Made by a program: the position numbers and the translations under genes. Shown here piece by piece: positions 39,816 through 48,755 of a stretch of 64,000 bases of DNA (its first letter is position 1; every line of letters starts with the position of its first letter). This DNA comes from CAWFSE01 sp963697565 (GTDB lineage: Bacteria; Actinomycetota; Actinomycetes; CAVWCF01): the NCBI GenBank assembly GCA_963697565.1, contig CAVOOM010000008.1:496001-560000 (forward strand), written 5' to 3'. The notes below the pieces were generated by a model, which worked only from the letters and a program-made list of their open reading frames with translations, had not been told where the DNA came from and made no database searches.

Positions 39816-40941
39816 ATGACCGACCAGCAGCCCACGGACCTGCCCGGGATCGCGCTGCGGCCCAAGGAGTCGCCCCTCGCCGAGGCCGAGCGCAAGGCGA
39901 TCCTCGCCGACCCGGGCTTCGGGCGGCACTTCACCGACCACATGGTGACGATCCGCTGGAGCGCCGGCCGCGGCTGGCATGACGCCGAGCTCGTCCCGTA
40001 CGGGCCGATCGCGCTCGACCCGGCGACGATGGCGCTGCACTACGGCCAGGAGATCTTCGAGGGCCTCAAGGCCTACCACCAGGCGGACGGGTCGATCGCG
40101 ACGTTCCGGCCGATGGAGAACGCCCACCGCTTCCAGCGGTCGGCGCGCCGGCTCGGGATGGCCGAGCTGCCCGACGAGCTGTTCCTCGGCTCGATCGAGG
40201 CGCTGGTGCAGGCCGACCAGGCGTGGGTGCCGCGCGGCGCCGAGCGCTCGCTCTACCTGCGGCCGTTCATGGTCGCCACCGAGGTGGGCCTCGGCGTGCG
40301 GCCGGCCAACGAGTACCTGTTCATGCTGATCGCCTCGCCGGCGGGCGCGTACTTCCCGCGCGGCGTCATGCCGGTGACGGTGTGGCTGTCGGAGGAGTAC
40401 ACCCGCGCGGCCCCCGGCGGCACCGGCGAGGCCAAGTGCGCCGGCAACTACGCGGCCTCGCTGATCGCCCAGGCCCAGGCCTCGGCCCAGGGGTGCGACC
40501 AGGTGGTGTGGCTCGACGCCATCGAGCACCGCTGGGTCGAGGAGATGGGCGGCATGAACCTCTGCTTCGTCCGCGGCTCGGGAGATGACGCGGTCGTGAT
40601 GACGCCGGAGCTCACCGGCACGCTCCTGCCGGGTGTCACCCGCGACTCGCTGCTGCAGGTCGCCGCCGACCTCGGATTCGGGGCCGAGACGGGCCGGCTG
40701 TCCACCGACGAGTGGCACGACGGGTGCGCCTCGGGCGAGATCACCGAGGTCTTCGCCTGCGGCACGGCGGCGGTGATCACCCCGGTGGGCGCGGTGAAGT
40801 CCACCCGGCGCTCCTGGGCTGTCGGCGACGGCCAGACCGGACCGGTGACGGCCCGCCTCCGCAAGGCGTCTGCTCGACATCCAGACCGGGGCCGGACCTG
40901 ACCCGCACGGGTGGATGCACACGCTGGTGCCCGCGTCCTAG
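39816..40941 (+). CDS. ilvE: Branched-chain amino-acid aminotransferase (one frameshift at 3' end)
   Basis: Fold-type IV PLP transaminase, about 374 residues, last step of Val, Leu and Ile synthesis. YGQEIFEGLKAYHQADGSIA, the PLP lysine in GTGEAKCAGNYAASLIA and VEEMGGMNLCFV are conserved, as is EVFACGTAAVITPVG. One extra T near 40868 breaks the end; without it the protein reads LRKALLDIQTGAGPDPHGWM and stops at 40941. It is transcribed with the ilv/leu direction. Confidence 0.94.
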
Positions 40942-40950
40942 CGGCGTGGG

Positions 40951-41990
40951 TCAGCCCGGCGGTGCGGCCGGCGAGGTCGGCGGCGGCTCGGTCGCGGTCT
41001 CGGTGGGCGACGGCTTGATGGTCTCCGTCGCCGAGGGAGTCGCGCTGGCCGTGGGGGTCGCCGACGTCGTGGGCGTGGCCGAGGTCGTGGGGGTCGCGGG
41101 CGACTTGGGGGACTTCGCGGCGCGCGGCGACGTGGCCACCGCCGATGGGCGCGCCGAGGGGGTGCTCGGGGCCCCGACCCCCGGCCAGGCGGACGGCACC
41201 GGCTGGCGGGTCACCCGGCGGGAAGGGTCGAGCGGCGAGCAGGCGAAGACCGCGTCGGCCACCGCCTGGGCCCGGCCGGTCATCCCGGCGAGGGTGCCGT
41301 GGACCCCGTCGCCGACGAGCCAGTCGGGGTGCCGCTTCACCAGCGCCGCCCAGTCGACGACGGCGAGGTTGGCGCGTTCCCCATCGAGGGTGGACAGGGC
41401 GCGGTTGAACGGCGCCGGGTCGCCGCCACGGCTCTTCGGCCGCGCGATCGTCAGCCAGACCACGCAGCGATCGGGCCCGGCCACCGTGAGCACGCGTTCG
41501 ACCTCGCGCCGCCAGGTGGCCAGCGTGTCGACGGAGTCGTTGGTGCCCGCGCTGACCACCAGCACCGGCGGGAGCGCCGAGCTCTTCGCCCGACGCTCCA
41601 GCTGCGTGCGGGCCCAGGTCGTGCTGCTGCCGACCTGGGCGACGTACTCGATCCGCCGGTCGGTCAACCGGGAGGCGAGGTACGGGTAGAGGCCGAGCGC
41701 GAGGCTGTCGCCGAGGACGAGCACCGGCGCCGCGGACGGCAGCATGGCGGGCATGGCGGGGCTCGCAGCCCCCTAGTCGGGCTGCCGGCCGCGGGCGCGC
41801 CGGCGTTGGCCGACTCGGCGACGCTCGGCTTGGCCGAAGCCGACGGGCGCGTCTGCTCGTCGGCGCCCACCGGCGAGGCGGCGCACCCGGAGAGCAGCGG
41901 CGCCGCCAGGACCGCGGCGACCACGACCACGCAGGTGGCGGTGCGGCGGCACGCGAGCGCGCCAGCGGCGAGTCCGCGCAGCAGGGGCAT
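40951..41990 (-). CDS. SGNH/GDSL-type lipoprotein hydrolase (one frameshift)
   Basis: About 346 residues. The N-terminus is a lipoprotein signal (VVVVAAVLAAPLLSGC, lipobox LLSGC), then a linker; the hydrolase domain has block I VLGDSLALGLYPY with the catalytic Ser, block III SAGTNDSVDT and block V GDGVHGTLAG with the Asp-His pair. The C-terminal 60 residues are a Ser/Thr/Pro/Ala tail (ATPTTSATPTTSATP repeats) that may be glycosylated or span the wall. The frame breaks near 41772, probably by a missing base. The substrate (peptidoglycan, glycan or lipid ester) is unknown. Confidence 0.75.
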
Positions 41991-42015
41991 GCGCTCAGGG
42001 TACGGGGCGGGGCCC

Positions 42016-42685
42016 TCAGCCCAGGAACGACTGCACCCGCACCTGCACGGCCACCGGGTACTCCCCGGATCCGGGGGCAGGCACCGCCACGTCGGTGCGC
42101 AGGTCCATCGAGTCGAACGCGAGGTACAGCTCGGCGGGTTCAGACCCGTCGCGTTCGTAGGCCGCGGGCAGCGCCGCGGCGATCGGGTCGCCCGGGAGGC
42201 GAGACCCCAGGGGTCTCCCCTGGGCGCTCCAGCCCAACGCGATCAGGTTCGCCTCGATCCGGGCGAGTTGGGCATCGAGGTCGGCCTCCGGCCCGACCAC
42301 GATGGCCTGGCGCACCTCGCTGCAGGCCAGGTCGAACGAGTCGTCTCGCTTCCAGTTGTGCTCGCCGGGGTCGCAGCCGGACCGGCCGAAGATCCGCTCG
42401 CCCGGGTCGCCCGGCGGATCGGCCACCCGCGCCTGCGGGCCGATCCCGGGTAGCACGGCCTCGGCGAGGGCCTCGTCGCAGGAGCGCGTCGGCGAGGGCG
42501 GACCCCTCCTCGCGGGCGGCCACGACATCGGGATCGTCCTGCTGCGGCTTGTTGAAGTCGAACACCTCGTCCCAGCCGCCGTTGAGCTGGGCGGCCACGT
42601 TGGCCCCCACGAACAGCACGCCGAGCGCGACGACCGCGAGCGCCGCGCCCGCGCACCCGAACGCGCGGCGCCGAGACCAGGCCAT
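42016..42685 (-). CDS. Single-pass membrane protein of unknown function (one frameshift)
   Basis: About 222 residues that I do not recognise. A basic start MAWSRRRAFGC leads into one TM helix (AGAALAVVALGVLFVGANVA); the remainder is probably outside the cell and includes FDFNKPQQDDPDVV, SGCDPGEHNWKRDDSFDLAC with two cysteines, and PAELYLAFDSMDLRTDVAVP. One extra C near 42482 splits the frame. It lies between the SGNH lipoprotein (25 bp away, same strand) and the divergent cimA leader, so it may be cotranscribed with the lipoprotein. Confidence 0.6.
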
Positions 42686-42727
42686 GCCCGCAGGGTAGGG
42701 GCCGAGGGCCCCGTGGGGCGCGGCGGC

Positions 42728-42769
42728 TACACTCAACCCGTGCAGTTCTCGCGCGTCATTATCGACTAG
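42728..42769 (+). promoter_or_regulatory. cimA leader: leaderless promoter and 9-residue leader peptide
   Basis: TACACT (42728-42733) is 6 nt before a GTG at 42740 that opens the frame MQFSRVIID and stops at TAG 42767-42769. The Val-Ile-Ile codons and the downstream terminator indicate attenuation by charged tRNA-Ile/Val, fitting cimA, the first enzyme of the citramalate route to isoleucine. The leader peptide itself appears to be translated from a leaderless mRNA. Confidence 0.72.
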
Positions 42770-42812
42770 CGCACCGGCGGACCCCGGGTCGACGACCCCC
42801 CGCCCGTGCGCC

Positions 42813-42842
42813 GACCTCTCGCCCTCCGCGAGGGGTCTTTTT
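42813..42842 (+). terminator. cimA attenuator terminator
   Basis: GACCTCTCGC (42813-42822) pairs with GCGAGGGGTC (42828-42837), with one T-G wobble, and is followed by TTTTT (42838-42842). A competing pairing of GCACCGGCGG (42770-42779) with CCGCCCGTGC (about 42800-42809) could act as antiterminator or pause stem. Confidence 0.78.
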
Positions 42843-42861
42843 CGTTGGACAGGAGCAGCAG

Positions 42862-44463
42862 ATGCAGCCGCAGCCGACCCTCGCGACCCCCGAGGGCGAC
42901 CGGTTCCACGTCTACGACACGACGCTGCGCGACGGCGCCCAGCAGGAGGGGCTCAACCTCTCCGTCGCCGACAAGCTGACGATCGCGCGCCACCTCGACG
43001 ACCTGGGGGTGGGCTTCATCGAGGGCGGCTGGCCGGGGGCGAACCCGAAGGACACCGAGTTCTTCCAGCGCGCCCGCACCGAGCTCGACCTCAAGCACGC
43101 CACGCTGGCCGCCTTCGGGGCGACCCGCCGGCCCAACTCCGAGGTGCGCACCGACCCGATCGTGGCCGGGCTCGTGGACAGCGGGGCCTCGGTGGTGACC
43201 GTCGTCGCCAAGTCGTACGACCGGCATGTCGAGCTGGCGCTGCGCACCACGCTGGACGAGAACCTCGCGATGGTCCGCGACACCGTGGCGTACCTGCGCT
43301 CCCTGGGCCGGCGGGTCTTCCTCGACGCCGAGCACTTCTTCGACGGCTACCGGAGCAACCGCGCGTACGCCCTCGAGGTGGTCCGGGTCGCCGCCGAGGC
43401 GGGCGCCGACATCGTCGCGCTGTGCGACACCAACGGCGGGATGCTGCCCGACGAGATCGCCGACGTGGTCGACGATGTCGCCACGACCACCGCGCGCCTC
43501 GGCATCCACTGCCACGACGACACCGCGTGCGCGGTGGCCAACACGCTGGCCGCCGTCGAGGCGGGGGTCACCCACGTCCAGGGCACGGCGAACGGCTACG
43601 GCGAGCGCAGCGGCAACGCCAACCTCTTCAGCGTCGTCGCCAACCTCCAGCTGAAGCGCGACCGCCAGGTGCTGCCGGACGGCGCGCTGCGCGAGATGAC
43701 CCGGATCGCCCACGCGATCTCGGAGGTCACCAACGTCACGCCCAACACCCACCAGCCGTACGTCGGGGTGTCGGCCTTCGCGCACAAGGCCGGCCTGCAC
43801 GCGAGCGCGGTCAAGGTCGACCCGATGCTCTACCAGCACATCGACCCGGCCGAGGTCGGCAACGACATGCGCATGCTGGTGAGCGACATGGCCGGCCGCG
43901 CGAGCATCGAGCTCAAGGGCAAGGAGCTCGGGTACGACCTCGCGGGCGACCGCGAGACGCTCACCCACGTCGTCGAGAAGGTCAAGGACCTCGAGTCGAA
44001 GGGGTGGACCTTCGAGGCCGCCGACGCCTCGTTCGAGCTGCTGCTCGCCGACGAGCTCCAGGGCGGGCGGCCGAAGCACTTCACCGTCGAGTCCTGGCGG
44101 ACCATCGTCGAGCAGCGCCCCGACGGCCAGGTCCAGGCGGAGGCGACGGTCAAGGTCCATGCGGGCGGCGAGCGGATCGTCGCCACCGGCGAGGGCAACG
44201 GACCGGTCAACGCCCTCGACAACGCGCTGCGCTCGGCGTTGAGCCAGACCTTCCCCGAGCTCGACCGACTGGAGCTCGTCGACTACAAGGTCCGCATCCT
44301 CGAGGGCAGCCAGGGCACCGGCGCCATCACGCGCGTGCTGGTCGAGACGAGCGACGGCACGACCTCGTGGGACACCGTGGGCGTGCACGAGAACGTCATC
44401 GCCGCCTCCTGGCTCGCGATCGAGGACGCGGTCGCGTACGGGTTGCTGCGCGCCGGCCGCTGA
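42862..44463 (+). CDS. cimA: (R)-citramalate synthase
   Basis: DRE-TIM metallolyase of 533 residues that condenses pyruvate and acetyl-CoA for threonine-independent isoleucine synthesis. RDGAQQEGLNLSVADKL is the DRE motif; FIEGGWPGANPKDTEFF, ALCDTNGGMLPDEI and GIHCHDDTACAVANTLAAVE follow, then a LeuA-type dimer/regulatory domain from about residue 400 (VKVHAGGERIVATGEGNGPV). CimA rather than LeuA is supported by GGWPGANPKD and the length. AGGAGC (42851-42856) precedes the ATG. Isoleucine control through the leader fits this assignment. Confidence 0.92.
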   Translation: MQPQPTLATPEGDRFHVYDTTLRDGAQQEGLNLSVADKLTIARHLDDLGVGFIEGGWPGANPKDTEFFQRARTELDLKHATLAAFGATRRPNSEVRTDPIVAGLVDSGASVVTVVAKSYDRHVELALRTTLDENLAMVRDTVAYLRSLGRRVFLDAEHFFDGYRSNRAYALEVVRVAAEAGADIVALCDTNGGMLPDEIADVVDDVATTTARLGIHCHDDTACAVANTLAAVEAGVTHVQGTANGYGERSGNANLFSVVANLQLKRDRQVLPDGALREMTRIAHAISEVTNVTPNTHQPYVGVSAFAHKAGLHASAVKVDPMLYQHIDPAEVGNDMRMLVSDMAGRASIELKGKELGYDLAGDRETLTHVVEKVKDLESKGWTFEAADASFELLLADELQGGRPKHFTVESWRTIVEQRPDGQVQAEATVKVHAGGERIVATGEGNGPVNALDNALRSALSQTFPELDRLELVDYKVRILEGSQGTGAITRVLVETSDGTTSWDTVGVHENVIAASWLAIEDAVAYGLLRAGR

Positions 44464-44541
44464 GCGCGCGCCCGCCGGCCACGCAGCGCGCGGGTAGCCT
44501 GTCGCTGCCCCAGGAGTCCCGGCCCAAGGAGTGACGACAAC

Positions 44542-45324
44542 GTGCGGATCTGCCGATTCTCGGTGGCCGACCAGGTGGCGTTCGGGGTGATCGAGGGCCA
44601 CGGGGACGCCCAAAGCGTGGTGGCCATGACCGCGCACCCGTTCGGCCCGTTCGAGCTGTCGACGGCGCGGTTCGCGCTGGGCGAGGTGCGGCTGCTCGCC
44701 CCCATCCTGCCGAGCAAGGTCGTCGGCATCGGCAAGAACTACGCCGACCACGCCCGCGAGATGGGCGCCGAGCCGCCGGCCGAGCCGGTGGTGTTCCTCA
44801 AGCCGTCGACGTCGGTGATCGGTCCCGGGGACGCGATCGCCCTGCCGTGGCAGTCCACCGAGGTCCACCACGAGGCCGAGCTGGCCGTGGTCATCGGCCG
44901 GCTGTGCCGCGAGGTGCCGCGCGAGCGGGCCGCCGACGTGATCCTCGGCTACACCTGCGCGAACGACGTCACCGCACGTGACCTGCAGCGCGCCGACGGG
45001 CAGTGGGCCCGGGCCAAGGGCTTCGACACGTTCTGCCCGCTCGGCCCGTGGATCGAGACCGACCTCGGCGCGCCCGACGCCCTCGACCTGGCCGTCGAGT
45101 GCCGGGTCGACGGCGCGGTGCGGCAGTCGGGCCGCACGAAGGACCTGATCACCAACGTGGCGGACCTGGTGGCGCACGTGAGCGCCTTCACCACCCTGCT
45201 GCCCGGCGACGTCATCCTCACGGGCACGCCGGCCGGGGTCGGACCGCTCGCCGACGGCCAGACCGTCACGGTCGACATCGAAGGGATCGGAACCTTGTCC
45301 AACCGCGTGGTGTCCCGTGGCTGA
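44542..45324 (+). CDS. Fumarylacetoacetate hydrolase family protein (Rv2993c-like)
   Basis: A 260-residue FAH-fold protein, probably acting on a 2-keto acid (acylpyruvase or oxaloacetate tautomerase/decarboxylase type). Key residues: GIGKNYADHAREMG, FLKPSTSVIGPGDAI, the metal-binding Glu pair in VHHEAELAVVIG, and GYTCANDVTARDLQ, ILTGTPAGVGPLADG. AAGGAG (about 44525) lies upstream of the GTG; a TAGCCT box at 44494-44499 may start the transcript. It overlaps gltX by 8 nt, the same pair as Rv2993c-Rv2992c. Confidence 0.87.
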   Translation: MRICRFSVADQVAFGVIEGHGDAQSVVAMTAHPFGPFELSTARFALGEVRLLAPILPSKVVGIGKNYADHAREMGAEPPAEPVVFLKPSTSVIGPGDAIALPWQSTEVHHEAELAVVIGRLCREVPRERAADVILGYTCANDVTARDLQRADGQWARAKGFDTFCPLGPWIETDLGAPDALDLAVECRVDGAVRQSGRTKDLITNVADLVAHVSAFTTLLPGDVILTGTPAGVGPLADGQTVTVDIEGIGTLSNRVVSRG

Positions 45325-46827
45325 GCCCGCGAGCGGGGTCCCTCGCGCGGGCCTCGAACCCCGACGTGCGGGTGCGGTTCTGCCCGTCGCCGACCGGCAA
45401 TCCCCACGTGGGGATGGTCCGCACCGCGCTGTTCAACTGGGCCTTCGCCCGCCACACCGGGGGCACGTTCGTCTTTCGGATCGAGGACACCGACAGCGCG
45501 CGCGACAGCGAGCAGAGCTACCGCGACCTGCTCGACGCATTGAGCTGGCTCGGGCTCGACTGGGACGAGGGGCCGGAGGTCGGCGGCCCCCACGGGCCGT
45601 ACCGGCAGAGCGAGCGCCTCGGAGATCTACGCCGACGTCGCGCGCCGCCTGGTCGAGCGCGGGCACGCGTACCCGTGCTTCTGCACCCCCGAGGAGCTGG
45701 AGGCGCTGCGCGAGCAGCAGCGGGCGGCCGGGAAGGCGCCGGGCTACGACGGCCGCTGCCGGGCGCTGACGGCCGAGCAGGCGCAGGCCAAGCGCGAGGC
45801 CGGCCTGGAGTCGGTGATCCGGGTCAAGATGCCCGACGCCGCCGTCGAGTGGGACGACCTGGTGCGCGGGCCGATCCGCTTCGAGGCCGGCTCGGTCCTG
45901 GACTACGTGATCGTGCGCTCCAACGGCGAGCCGCTCTACACGCTGGTCAACCCGGTCGACGACGCGCTGATGGGCATCACCCATGTGCTGCGCGGCGAGG
46001 ACCTGCTGTCGTCCACCCCGCGCCAGGTCGCGCTGTACGGCGCCCTGCGGGACCTCGGCCTGGCCGACGCCGTGCCGAGGTTCGGGCACCTGCCGTACGT
46101 GATGGGCGAGGGCAACAAGAAGCTGTCCAAGCGCGACCCCCAGTCCTCGCTCAACGCCTACCGCGAGGGCGGCTTCGTCCCCGAGGGGCTGCTCAACTAC
46201 CTGGCCCTGCTGGGCTGGTCGATCGCCGAGGACCGCGACATCTTCTCGATGGCCGAGATGGCCGAGGCGTTCGACATCGGCCGGGTGAACCCGAACCCGG
46301 CGCGCTTCGACCTGAAGAAGTGCACGGCGATCAACGCCGACTGGATCCGCCGGCTCGAGCCGGCCGACCTGTCCGGCCGGCTGGAGGCCTTCCTGCAGGG
46401 GGCGGGCGTCCTGCCCGCCGAGCCGAGCGAAGCTCAGCGCGCGCTCCTCGCGGCGGCGACACCGCTCGTGCAGGAGCGGATGACCACGCTCGCCGAGGGG
46501 CCGGGGATGCTCGGCTTCCTCTTCGTCGACGGCGCCGTCACCGTCGAGGACGACGCGCGTTCAGCGTTGCCGGCCGAGGCCGGCGACGTGCTGGACGCGG
46601 CAGTCGCCGCGTTGGACGGGCTGGACCCCTTCGACGCCGCCTCGATCGAGGCGGCGCTGCGCGCGGCGCTCGTTGACGGGCTGGGGCTCAAGCCCAAGGT
46701 CGCCTTCGGCCCGGTGCGCGTCGCGGTGACCGGCCGACGGGTGTCGCCCCCGCTGTTCGAGTCGATGGAGCTGCTCGGCGCGCAGACATCGCTCGCCCGG
46801 CTGAGGGACCTGCGCGCCTCGCTGTGA
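45317..46827 (+). CDS. gltX: Glutamyl-tRNA synthetase (two frameshifts)
   Basis: Class I synthetase of about 502 residues charging tRNA-Glu and, with GatCAB, tRNA-Gln. The HIGH-like motif is SPTGNPHVGMVRTALFNW; FRIEDTDSARDSEQSY and VLRGEDLLSSTPRQ follow; the KMSKS-like motif is KKLSKRDPQSSL. GTG at 45317 gives VAEPASGVPRA; one extra G near 45346 and another near 45622 break the frame (repairs give SNPDVRVRFCPSPTG and RLEIYADVARRLVERGHAYP). Its tRNA substrates lie immediately downstream. Confidence 0.94.
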
Positions 46828-46852
46828 GGGCGGCGGCGCGCGACCTGCGGTT

Positions 46853-46882
46853 TTGGGGGCGGGCGCGGGCCCGGCCTATACT
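46853..46882 (+). promoter_or_regulatory. Promoter of the tRNA-Gln/tRNA-Glu unit
   Basis: TATACT (46877-46882) is the strongest -10 box in the window; TTGGGG (46853-46858) is a weak -35 with an 18-bp spacer. Transcription would start about 27 nt before tRNA-Gln. Confidence 0.6.
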
Positions 46883-46916
46883 CGTCCGGTCACGTGCGCG
46901 AAGGCGTGGCGTCCCA

Positions 46917-46988
46917 TGGGGTATGGGGTAATTGGCAGCCCGGCTGATTCTGGTTCAGCTAGTCTAGGTTCGAGTCCTGGTACCCCAG
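46917..46988 (+). tRNA. tRNA-Gln (CTG)
   Basis: A 72-nt cloverleaf. The acceptor stem TGGGGTA (46917-46923) pairs perfectly with TACCCCA (46981-46987); the anticodon stem GCTGA/TCAGC encloses TTCTGGT with anticodon CTG; the T-loop is GGTTCGAGTCC. The discriminator base is G988 and CCA is not encoded. It follows gltX, as glnU follows gltS in mycobacteria. Confidence 0.95.
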
Positions 46989-47074
46989 CTTCCGGATTGG
47001 CCCGGGTCCGACCTGGTCGGGTACCGTTCCACTTCGTTCCAGCCGGTGCCCTCAGGCGTCGGGCTGGAGGTCGC

Positions 47075-47147
47075 GGCCCCGTTGTGTAGCGGCCTAGCAC
47101 GCCGCCCTCTCAAGGCGGTAGCGCGGGTTCGAATCCCGTCGGGGCTA
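47075..47147 (+). tRNA. tRNA-Glu (CTC)
   Basis: A 73-nt cloverleaf. The acceptor stem GGCCCCG (47075-47081) pairs with CGGGGCT (47140-47146) with one G-U; the anticodon stem CCGCC/GGCGG encloses CTCTCAA with anticodon CTC; the T-arm is GCGGGTTCGAATCCCGT. Discriminator A147, no encoded CCA. It is the cognate tRNA of the upstream gltX. Confidence 0.95.
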
Positions 47148-47153
47148 CGTACG

Positions 47154-47188
47154 GCCGAAGGCCCAGGTCATCGACCTGGGCCTTCGGC
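47154..47188. terminator. 16-bp perfect hairpin after tRNA-Glu
   Basis: GCCGAAGGCCCAGGTC (47154-47169) and its exact complement (47173-47188) flank the loop ATC. No T-tract. It lies between the tRNA unit and the convergent aminotransferase gene and probably serves both. Confidence 0.75.
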
Positions 47189-47213
47189 ATGTCGGAGCGC
47201 CGGCCCGGCGCCG

Positions 47214-48642
47214 CTAGCCGCGCAGGGCCTGGGCCAGCTCGCGGAACTCCTCGACCAGGATCGCCATGTCGTCGGCGGTGTGCGCGAGCGAGACGAGCCA
47301 CTGCTCGTCGAGCCCGGGCGGGGTGAGCACGCCGCGGTTGACACCCCACAGCCACGACAGCTCGGCCACGCCGAAGTCGGTGCGCTTGTAGTCGCGGTAG
47401 TTGCGCACCGGCGTCGCCGCCCAGGTGACCGCGCCCTTGACGCCGAAGCCCACCGTGTGGGCCGGCAGCTCGTGCTCGCGGATGATCGCGTTCATCTGCT
47501 CGAGGGAGCCGACGTTGAGCCGCTCGGCGGCCGACAGGGCCTCCGCGGTGGCGATCTCGTCGATGGCGACGGCCGCCGCCATCACGAGCGGGTTGCCGTT
47601 GTACGTGCCGAAGTGCGGTGAACGGCCGTCGGTCACGCAGGCCATCACGTCGCCGCGGCCGCCAAAGGCCGCGAGGGGGAGTCCGCCGCCGATGCTCTTG
47701 GCGAGGGCCACCAGGTCGGGGGTGACGCCGAGCCGCTGCGAGGCGCCCTCATGCCCTGCGGTGAGGCCGGTCTTGACCTCGTCGAAGACCAGCAGCGCGC
47801 CGTGCTGGTCGCACAGCGCCCGGACGCCGGCCAGGTAGCCGGCGTCGGGCACGACGATGCCGATGTTCTCGAGCACCGGCTCCATGAAGACGCAGGCGAC
47901 CTCCGAGCCGTGCTCGTCGAGGAGCTGGCCCAGCCGGTCGAGGTCGTTGTAGGGCGCCGACGTGCACGGTGCCGGCCTCGACCTCAAAGGGCGTCACCGG
48001 CGTCGGCGCCTCCTCGGGCCCGGCCTCGGCGACGTCGGGCTTGACCGACACCTGCAGGGCGTCGTACCCGCCGTGGTAGCCGCCCTCGATCTTGATGATC
48101 GCCTTGCGCCCGGTGAAGGCGCGGGCCGTGCGCAGCGCGTACATCGTCGCCTCGGTGCCCGAGTTGGCGAAGCGCAGCTGATCGAGGTGGAAGCGGCGCT
48201 GGAAGCGCTCGGCGGCATCGGTGGCCGACGGCGAGGGGGTCACGAAGAGCGTGCCGGTCTCCAGCGCCCGGCCGACGGCGGCCACCACGGTGGGGTTGAG
48301 GTGCCCGGCGAGCATCGCGCCGAAGCCCATGGACAGGTCGAGGACCTGGCGGCCGTCGACGTCGGTCAGCCACGCGCCCCGCGCGCTCGTGACGGCGACC
48401 GGGTATGGGTCCCAGTGCTGGAACGACGAGGGCACGCCCAGGGGCAGGACCCCGAGCGCGCGCTTGTGGTGCGACCCGGAGCCGGGGGTCGTGCGCTCGA
48501 AGCGCTCCCATTCCGTGGCCAGCAGCGCCGCGACGCGCGCGCGGTCCAGGGGGGTGGACGCGTCGGGCACGACGCGATAGGTGGCCGGGTCGTGCTCGGG
48601 CCACGGGGCTGTCGGGATGGCTTGGGACGCGGTCTCAGTCAC
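47214..48642 (-). CDS. Class III PLP aminotransferase (one frameshift)
   Basis: About 475 residues of the glutamate-1-semialdehyde/4-aminobutyrate aminotransferase class. It shows LTDVDGRQVLDLSMGFGAML, FANSGTEATMYALRTAR, IIKIEGGYHGGYDALQ, LLVFDEVKTGLTAGHEGASQ with the PLP-ring Asp, the Schiff-base lysine in VALAKSIGGGLPLAAFGG, and FGTYNGNPLVMAAA. One extra G near 47957 breaks the frame (VHVAPYNDLDRLGQLL). GTG at 48642 has GAGGAG upstream. True HemL is shorter (about 430) and lacks the long N-terminal part, so a catabolic aminotransferase is likelier; the substrate is unknown. Confidence 0.82.
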
Positions 48643-48709
48643 TGCGCTCCTCGGTGTTGCGGGGTCCGCCTCGTGGCGTCCCGGACGCCATTGTGCTGGC
48701 TCGCGGGCT

Positions 48710-48749
48710 AGGCCGGGCGGCGGATGCACCTCGGTCAGGCGGTTGGCGG
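48710..48749. repeat. Left direct repeat: orphan copy of the iclR 3' end
   Basis: This 40-bp segment matches 57581-57619 at every position apart from one extra C (after GGCGGATG). The right copy is the last 13 codons of iclR; here there is no iclR gene upstream of it. It lies between the aminotransferase and the saccharopine-dehydrogenase-like gene, marking the left edge of an 8.8 kb block. Confidence 0.85.
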
Positions 48750-48755
48750 AGTCCG

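Noticed and set aside
42766..45177. 803-codon open frame on the minus strand opposite cimA and the FAH gene
   Set aside because: Shadow frame; the plus-strand genes have full conserved motifs.
47214..48642. Assignment of the class III aminotransferase as HemL
   Set aside because: It is longer than HemL, has an extended N-terminus, and no haem-synthesis gene is nearby; the PLP motifs fit the wider class equally well.
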